Source: Solirubrobacterales bacterium
GTDB taxonomy: Bacteria; Actinomycetota; Thermoleophilia; Solirubrobacterales; Solirubrobacteraceae
Length of the DNA: 5,456 nt
Assembly: GCA_003157595.1 (NCBI GenBank)
Contig: PMKB01000233.1
Coordinates: 1-5,456 of the forward strand
Direction: 5' to 3'
Under the pieces are notes generated by a model that worked only from the letters and a program-made list of their open reading frames with translations, did no database searches and was not told the DNA's origin. The position numbers and the translations under genes were made by a program. Positions 1 through 5,456 of this stretch are shown here, piece by piece; position 1 is the stretch's first letter; each line of letters starts with the position of its first letter.

Positions 1-767
<767 letters not shown>

Positions 768-773
768 AAGGAG
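768..773 (+). promoter_or_regulatory. Shine-Dalgarno site for the tal-pgi fusion gene
   Basis: AAGGAG (AAAGGAG from 767, whose first A is the last base of the tkt stop) stands 5 nt before ATG 779. It decides the start of the fusion gene, because the same frame stays open upstream to about 458, inside tkt, without recognisable protein sequence. The whole initiation block AAGGAG-T-AGAC-ATG recurs almost unchanged at the gnd start. Confidence 0.88.
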
Positions 774-778
774 TAGAC

Positions 779-3502
779 ATGGCAAGCGCACCCCACACCA
801 CGAACGCCAACCTCGCCGCGTTGGTGGCGGCCGGGACGGCGCCCTGGCTCGACCAGATCCGCCGCGGGCTGATCGCCAGCGGCGAACTGGCTCGCCTGCG
901 TGACGAATGCTCGCTGCGCGGCGTCACCTCCAATCCCGCGATCTTCGAGCAGGCGATCCTCGGCTCCGACGACTACGACGACGCGCTGACGGAGCTGGCG
1001 CACGAGGGCCTCGACGCCGTTGCGCTCTACGAGCGGCTCGCGGTCACCGACGTCCAGGACGCCGCGGACGTGCTGCGCCGCGTTTACGACGAGTTCGGCG
1101 ACGGATTCGTCTCCCTCGAGGTCGCACCGACACTCGCGGGCGACACTGACGCGACGCTCGCGCAGGCGCGCGACTACTGGGCGCGGTTGAACCGCCCCAA
1201 CGTGATGATCAAGATCCCCGGCACCGAGGCCGGCGGTCCCGCGATCGAGCAGGCCATCTTCGAGGGGATCAACGTCAACGTGACCCTGCTGTTCGGCGTC
1301 GAGCGCTACGCCCAGATCGCCGAGGCCTACATCCGCGGCCTCGAGCGTCGCGCCGCCGAGGGCTTGCCGCTCGAGATTCACTCGGTCGCCAGCTTCTTCG
1401 TCTCGCGGGTCGACACCGAGGTCGACAAGCGCCTCGCCGCGCTCGGGCGCGGCGACCTGGCCGGCACCGCCGCGCTCGCCAACGCGCGCGCAGCCTACGC
1501 CCGTTACGAGCAGATCTTCCTCGGCGAGCGCTTCGCTGCGCTGCGCGCCGCCGGCGCCCTGGTCCAGCGCCCGCTGTGGGCCTCCACCGGGGTCAAGAAC
1601 CCGGCTTATCCCGAGACGCTCTACGTCGACGGGCTGATCGCGCCCGACACCGTCAACACGATGCCGATGAAGACGCTGCTGGCCGCCGCCGAGCGCGCCA
1701 CGGTGGTCCCGGGGACCGCCCGGCAGGACTCCGCGCCGGCGCTCGCCGCGCTGGCCGGTGCCGGCGTCGACATGGACGATGTCACCGCGACTCTGCTCGA
1801 GCAGGGGATCGCGGCGTTCGTCGAGCCGATGAACAAGCTGCTCGCCGGGATCGAAAGCGCGCGACAGATGGTTCTCACCGGCCGCCCGCAGGCGATCGCC
1901 GCAGTGATCGACAGCGAGCTCTCCGACGCGGTGGCGAGCCGTGTCGCCCAGGCCGTCGAGGAGCGCATCGCCCGCCGCGTGTGGGCGAAGGACGAATCGC
2001 TGTGGGGCGGGCCGGAGGTGGCGGAGATCGGCGACCGCCTCGGATGGCTGACGATCTCCGACGCGATGACCGAGCGCGCCGACGAGCTGGTCGAGTTCGC
2101 CCGCGGTTGCGCGAGGGACGGCCTCACAGACGCCGTGCTGCTCGGGATGGGTGGCTCGAGCCTCGCCCCCGAGGTGCTCTGGCGCACCTTCGGCGCGACC
2201 GAGGGAGCGCTCGCGCTGCACGTGCTCGACTCGACCGACCCGGCGGCGATCCTCGCGGTGACAGAGACGATCGACCTCGACCGCACGCTGTTCGTCGTCT
2301 CGACCAAGTCGGGCGGCACGATCGAGACCCTTTCGCTGTTCGAGCACTTTTACTCGCTGGTGCCCGACGGCAGCCGGTTCGTCGCGATCACCGACCCGGG
2401 CAGCTCGCTGCTCGGGCTGGCGCGCGAACACGGCTTTCGCGCCAGCTTCGAGAACGATCCGAACATCGGCGGGCGCTATTCGGCGCTGTCGCTGTTCGGT
2501 CTCGTGCCCGCCGCGCTGATCGGCGCGCCGCTGCACGCGCTGCTCGAACGCGCCGTGCTCGCCGAGCAGGCGTGTGCCCACTTCGACGGCACGCAGAGCA
2601 ACCCGGGCCTGTGGCTCGGGCTCGCGATCGGCGAGCTGGCGCGCCGCGGCCGCGACAAGCTGACCTTCGTCGTCGGCGATCCCGTCTCGAGCTTCGGCCT
2701 CTGGGTGGAGCAACTGGTCGCCGAGAGCACCGGCAAGCAGGGGCGCGGGATCCTGCCGGTGGCCGACGAGCCGCTGCTGGCGCCCGAGAGCTACGGCGCC
2801 GACCGCGTCTTCGTTCACCTGCGCGACGGCGAGCGTGCGAACGCCGACACCGACGCCCGCGTCGAAGCGCTCGGCGCGGCAGGCCATCCCACGCTCACGC
2901 TGACGGTGGACGGGAGCGAGGACCTCGGCCGGATGTTCTTCCTGGCCGAGTTTGCGACCGCGGTCGCCGGGTGGGTCCTCGAGATCAACCCGTTCGACCA
3001 GCCCAACGTCGCGGAGGCCAAGGACGCGACCAAGCGCGTGCTCGCAGCCGGGCCGCTACCGACACCGCAGTTCGCCGACGACGCGGCGCTGCACGCGCTG
3101 CTGACCGGCGGCGGCCCGGGCAGCTACATCGCGCTGATGGGCTACCTCGCGCCGTCGGTCGAGTTCGACGAGGAGGTCGCGGCCCTGCGGGCCACGCTGC
3201 TCGCCGGCACACGCCTGGCGACGACGTTCGGCTACGGCCCCCGCTTCCTTCACTCGACCGGCCAACTGCACAAGGGCGGGGCCCCGGTCGGGCGCTTCCT
3301 CTCGCTGATCGCAGACACCGGACCCGACGTCGAGATCCCAGGTGCCGCCTATTCGTTTCGCACGCTGAAGACCGCTCAGGCGATCGGCGATCTCGAGACC
3401 CTGCGCGAGCTCGGGCTGCCCGCCGAGCGCGTGCGCCTGCAGAGCGAGGACCCCGTGGGCGCGCTGCGCGCCATCACCGCGAGCATCAAGGAGCAGACAT
3501 GA
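779..3502 (+). CDS. tal-pgi: Bifunctional transaldolase / glucose-6-phosphate isomerase
   Basis: A 907-residue fusion of two cytoplasmic enzymes. The transaldolase half (about residues 1-365) transfers dihydroxyacetone units in the non-oxidative pentose phosphate pathway. It shows GVTSNPAIF, a V-S-L-E-V strand with Glu114, the Schiff-base Lys145 in VMIKIPGT, SVASFFVSRVDTEVDKRL, and the ASTGVKNP segment. After a short linker the isomerase half (about 385-907) interconverts glucose-6-P and fructose-6-P. It shows LLGMGGSS (455-461), the sugar-phosphate motif TKSGGTIET (509-517), NIGGRYS (562-568), the signature EQLVAESTGK (644-653) with catalytic-type Glu649, INPFDQPN, and HSTGQLHKGG from His825. 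I see no stop or frame break at the joint. The start is ATG 779, set by a good Shine-Dalgarno site. The stop overlaps the gnd start by 4 nt (ATGA). Such fusions are known in some actinobacteria and acetic acid bacteria. Arginine codons: 47 CGC, 7 CGG. Confidence 0.95.
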   Translation: MASAPHTTNANLAALVAAGTAPWLDQIRRGLIASGELARLRDECSLRGVTSNPAIFEQAILGSDDYDDALTELAHEGLDAVALYERLAVTDVQDAADVLRRVYDEFGDGFVSLEVAPTLAGDTDATLAQARDYWARLNRPNVMIKIPGTEAGGPAIEQAIFEGINVNVTLLFGVERYAQIAEAYIRGLERRAAEGLPLEIHSVASFFVSRVDTEVDKRLAALGRGDLAGTAALANARAAYARYEQIFLGERFAALRAAGALVQRPLWASTGVKNPAYPETLYVDGLIAPDTVNTMPMKTLLAAAERATVVPGTARQDSAPALAALAGAGVDMDDVTATLLEQGIAAFVEPMNKLLAGIESARQMVLTGRPQAIAAVIDSELSDAVASRVAQAVEERIARRVWAKDESLWGGPEVAEIGDRLGWLTISDAMTERADELVEFARGCARDGLTDAVLLGMGGSSLAPEVLWRTFGATEGALALHVLDSTDPAAILAVTETIDLDRTLFVVSTKSGGTIETLSLFEHFYSLVPDGSRFVAITDPGSSLLGLAREHGFRASFENDPNIGGRYSALSLFGLVPAALIGAPLHALLERAVLAEQACAHFDGTQSNPGLWLGLAIGELARRGRDKLTFVVGDPVSSFGLWVEQLVAESTGKQGRGILPVADEPLLAPESYGADRVFVHLRDGERANADTDARVEALGAAGHPTLTLTVDGSEDLGRMFFLAEFATAVAGWVLEINPFDQPNVAEAKDATKRVLAAGPLPTPQFADDAALHALLTGGGPGSYIALMGYLAPSVEFDEEVAALRATLLAGTRLATTFGYGPRFLHSTGQLHKGGAPVGRFLSLIADTGPDVEIPGAAYSFRTLKTAQAIGDLETLRELGLPAERVRLQSEDPVGALRAITASIKEQT
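3488..3493 (+). promoter_or_regulatory. Shine-Dalgarno site for gnd, inside the end of tal-pgi
   Basis: AAGGAG lies 5 nt before ATG 3499, within the last codons of tal-pgi (I-K-E-Q-T-stop). With the 4-nt ATGA overlap it points to coupled translation of tal-pgi and gnd. The 14 bases 3488-3501 differ from 768-781 at one position only (C for T). Confidence 0.85.
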
Positions 3503-4455
3503 CGCAGATCGGCTTCGTCGGGCTGGGCAAGATGGGCGCCAACATGGCTGAGCGGGTCCGCCGCGCGGGGCACCATGTGGTCGGGTTCGACCGGGCTGAG
3601 ACCTCGCCGCGCAACGTGGGGAGCATCGAGGAACTCATCAAGGTGCTCACACCGCCGCGGACCGTCTGGGTGATGGTCCCGTCCGGGTTACCCACCCGGC
3701 AGACGGTCGAGGTCCTCGGTGGCCTGCTCGAGGCCGGCGATCTCGTCATCGACGGTGGCAACAGCCGCTACACCGACGACCAGGAACACGCGGCGATGCT
3801 GAGCACGAAGAACATCGGATACCTCGACGTCGGCGTGTCCGGTGGCGTCTGGGGCCTGCAGAACGGTTACGCGCTCATGGTGGGCGGCGAGAAAGAGTTG
3901 GTCGCGCGGGCGCAGCCGATCTTCGACACGCTCAAGCCGGAGGGCGGCGGCGGCTTTGTCCACGCGGGCAGTGCCGGAGCTGGGCATTTCGCCAAAATGG
4001 TTCACAACGGTATCGAGTACGGCATCATGCAGGCATACGGCGAGGGCTACGAGCTCCTGCGGGCCGCTGACGCGGTCACTGACGTGCCGCAGGTGTTCCG
4101 GAGCTGGACCGAGGGCACGGTGATCCGGTCCTGGCTGCTCGACCTACTCGTCCGCGCCCTGGACGCCGATCCCGAGCTGACCTCGATCAAGGGGTACGCC
4201 GCCGACTCCGGCGAGGGTCGGTGGACGCTGCAAGCTGCCATCGAGCACGCCGTGCCGATGCCGGTGATCGCCGCGGCGCTGTTCGCCCGGTTCGCCTCCC
4301 GGCAGGACGATCCCCCGGCGATGAAGGTCGTGGCGGCACTGCGCAACCAGTTTGGCGGCCACGCCGTCACCTCGGCCGCCGGCTCCGTCGAGAAGGGCGC
4401 GGACGCTCCCGGAGCCGATGTCACGCCCCCGGTCGACGGACCGCACCCGGGCTGA
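3499..4455 (+). CDS. gnd: 6-phosphogluconate dehydrogenase, decarboxylating, short form
   Basis: Oxidises and decarboxylates 6-phosphogluconate to ribulose-5-P in the oxidative pentose phosphate pathway. At 318 residues it belongs to the short class (about 300-330) rather than the ~470-residue class of E. coli. The Rossmann glycines are GLGKMG (8-13). The second strand ends in Asp31-Arg32, where NADP-dependent enzymes usually carry Asn-Arg, so NAD preference is likely (inference). Substrate motifs are DGGNSRY (85-91), GVSGGVWG (112-119) and KMVHNGIEY with general base Lys166, Asn170 and general acid Glu173; SGEGRWT starts at 237. The core ends near FGGHAV (290), followed by a 28-residue Pro/Gly/Asp-rich tail. 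The start at ATG 3499 overlaps the tal-pgi stop. The short loop after Asp31 and the FARFASRQ segment look like the actinomycete gnd found beside recF. Arginine codons are 11 CGG to 6 CGC, unlike the gene upstream. Confidence 0.95.
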   Translation: MTQIGFVGLGKMGANMAERVRRAGHHVVGFDRAETSPRNVGSIEELIKVLTPPRTVWVMVPSGLPTRQTVEVLGGLLEAGDLVIDGGNSRYTDDQEHAAMLSTKNIGYLDVGVSGGVWGLQNGYALMVGGEKELVARAQPIFDTLKPEGGGGFVHAGSAGAGHFAKMVHNGIEYGIMQAYGEGYELLRAADAVTDVPQVFRSWTEGTVIRSWLLDLLVRALDADPELTSIKGYAADSGEGRWTLQAAIEHAVPMPVIAAALFARFASRQDDPPAMKVVAALRNQFGGHAVTSAAGSVEKGADAPGADVTPPVDGPHPG

Positions 4456-4472
4456 GCGCGGATCCCCCCACC

Positions 4473-5456
4473 GTGTACGTCCGGCACCTGTCTGTCGCCG
4501 ACTTCCGGAGCTGGGTCGCGGCCGAAGTCCCCTTCGACGCGGGACCGAGCGTGCTGATCGGTCCGAACGGCCAGGGCAAGACGAACCTGGTCGAGGCGCT
4601 CGGCTACGTCGCCACGCTGGGGTCGCACCGCGTCGCCACCGACGCGCCGTTGATCCGGGTGGGCGCGGAGCGCGCGGTGGTCCGCACCGCGGTGGTCAGT
4701 GCCGGCCGGGAACTGCTCGTCGAGCTGGAGATCAACCCCGGCCGGGCGAACCGCGCCCGGCTGAACCGGGCCGCCGTACCGAGGCCCCGGGACGTCCTCG
4801 GCGTGCTCAGGTCGGTCCTGTTCGCTCCGGAGGATCTCGCCCTGGTCCGCGGCGACCCGGGCGACCGGCGCCGGTTCCTCGACGAGCTGCTGGTGCTGCG
4901 GTCGCCGCGGTACGCCGGTGTGCGGGCCGACTACGACCGGGTGCTCCGCCAGCGGGGCGCCCTGCTCAAGACCGCGGGCTTGGCCCGCCGCGCCGGCAAC
5001 ACCGGCGACCTGCGCACCCTCGACGTCTGGGACGACCAGCTCGCCACCGTCGGCGCCGAGCTGCTCGCCGGCCGCGTGTACCTCACCCACCAGCTCGCCC
5101 CGCACGTCACCCGCGCCTACGCCGAGCTCGCGGGCGGGACCCAGGAGGCCACCCTCACCTACCGCACCACCCTGGGGGACGACGTCGGCGCCGAGCCGCA
5201 GCCCGGCCGGGAGCTGCTGCGGGCCCGGCTCCAGGAGGCCCTCGTGAAGCGCCGGCCGGCCGAGCTGGAGCGGGTCGTGAGCCTGGTCGGCCCGCACCGG
5301 GACGAGCTGCTGCTCCAGCTGGGCCCCTTTCCCGCGAAGGGCTTCGCCAGCCACGGCGAGTCCTGGTCGATGGCCCTTGCGCTGCGGCTGGCCTCCTATG
5401 AGCTGTTGCGCGCCGAAGGCAGCGAGCCCGTGTTGATCCTCGATGACGTGTTCGCC
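4473..5456 (+). CDS. recF: DNA replication and repair protein RecF (3' end outside window)
   Basis: RecF is an SMC-like ATPase that, with RecO and RecR, helps load RecA at single-strand gaps. The visible 328 residues lack perhaps 50-70 at the C-terminus, judging from the family's usual 370-400. The GTG start at 4473 gives [14 protein letters not shown], the usual actinomycete N-terminus. Walker A is GPNGQGKT (30-37), GPHRDEL begins at residue 273, the ABC-type signature region is SHGESWS (293-299), and Walker [10 protein letters not shown] (320-328) ends at the window edge. It follows gnd by 17 nt (4456-4472), in which I see no good Shine-Dalgarno site, so it may be read by coupling to gnd or rely on a weak site. 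No terminator separates the two genes. Arginine codons are 22 CGG, 15 CGC and 2 AGG, matching gnd rather than tal-pgi. The downstream neighbours expected in actinomycetes are a DUF721 gene and gyrB. Confidence 0.96.
   Translation, partial: MYVRHLSVADFRSWVAAEVPFDAGPSVLIGPNGQGKTNLVEALGYVATLGSHRVATDAPLIRVGAERAVVRTAVVSAGRELLVELEINPGRANRARLNRAAVPRPRDVLGVLRSVLFAPEDLALVRGDPGDRRRFLDELLVLRSPRYAGVRADYDRVLRQRGALLKTAGLARRAGNTGDLRTLDVWDDQLATVGAELLAGRVYLTHQLAPHVTRAYAELAGGTQEATLTYRTTLGDDVGAEPQPGRELLRARLQEALVKRRPAELERVVSLVGPHRDELLLQLGPFPAKGFASHGESWSMALALRLASYELLRAEGSEPVLILDDVFA

Noticed and set aside
1576..3498. Upstream extension of the gnd frame by 641 codons into tal-pgi
   Set aside because: It is out-of-frame Arg-rich sequence. 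The Rossmann strand of Gnd starts right after ATG 3499, which has its own ribosome site.
4047..5354. A 435-codon open frame on the minus strand across gnd and recF
   Set aside because: It crosses two well-supported genes with conserved motifs on the plus strand and its own product has no family features.
4352..5401. A 349-codon plus-strand frame overlapping the end of gnd and most of recF
   Set aside because: The translation is Arg/Pro/Gly-rich low-complexity sequence. The frame starting at GTG 4473 carries the Walker A, signature and Walker B motifs of RecF.

Overview
The window is a gene-dense, high-GC stretch on one strand that suggests an actinobacterium (Actinomycetota). Every gene lies on the plus strand, with junctions of 11 nt, a 4-nt overlap and 17 nt, so there is no long non-coding interval. 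I saw no RNA gene, insertion sequence, CRISPR array, terminator or promoter.

The left two thirds hold sugar-phosphate metabolism. The C-terminal part of a transketolase (1-767) is followed by one long gene that fuses transaldolase to glucose-6-phosphate isomerase (779-3502). A short-form 6-phosphogluconate dehydrogenase (3499-4455) then starts inside the stop of the fusion gene. Together these cover the non-oxidative pentose phosphate branch, the return of fructose-6-P to glucose-6-P, and the last oxidative step. Glucose-6-P dehydrogenase and phosphogluconolactonase are not in view.

The right end is recF (4473 to the edge, C-terminus cut off), a recombination and repair ATPase. The pair gnd-recF is the arrangement found next to the replication origin in many actinomycetes (dnaA-dnaN-gnd-recF-gyrB-gyrA). 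Here the gene before gnd is not dnaN but the tal-pgi fusion.

The main oddity is at that join. Two known gnd neighbourhoods, a pentose phosphate cluster (tkt-tal-pgi-gnd) and the oriC cluster (gnd-recF), meet through a single gnd gene. Arginine codon choice changes at about the same point, from CGC:CGG of 61:9 in tkt plus tal-pgi to 21:33 in gnd plus recF (hand counts). The start region of gnd, however, nearly copies that of tal-pgi. If there is a chimeric or recombinational join, it is most likely within the first ~55 bases of gnd. I did not find a previously undescribed biological system; all four genes belong to recognised families.
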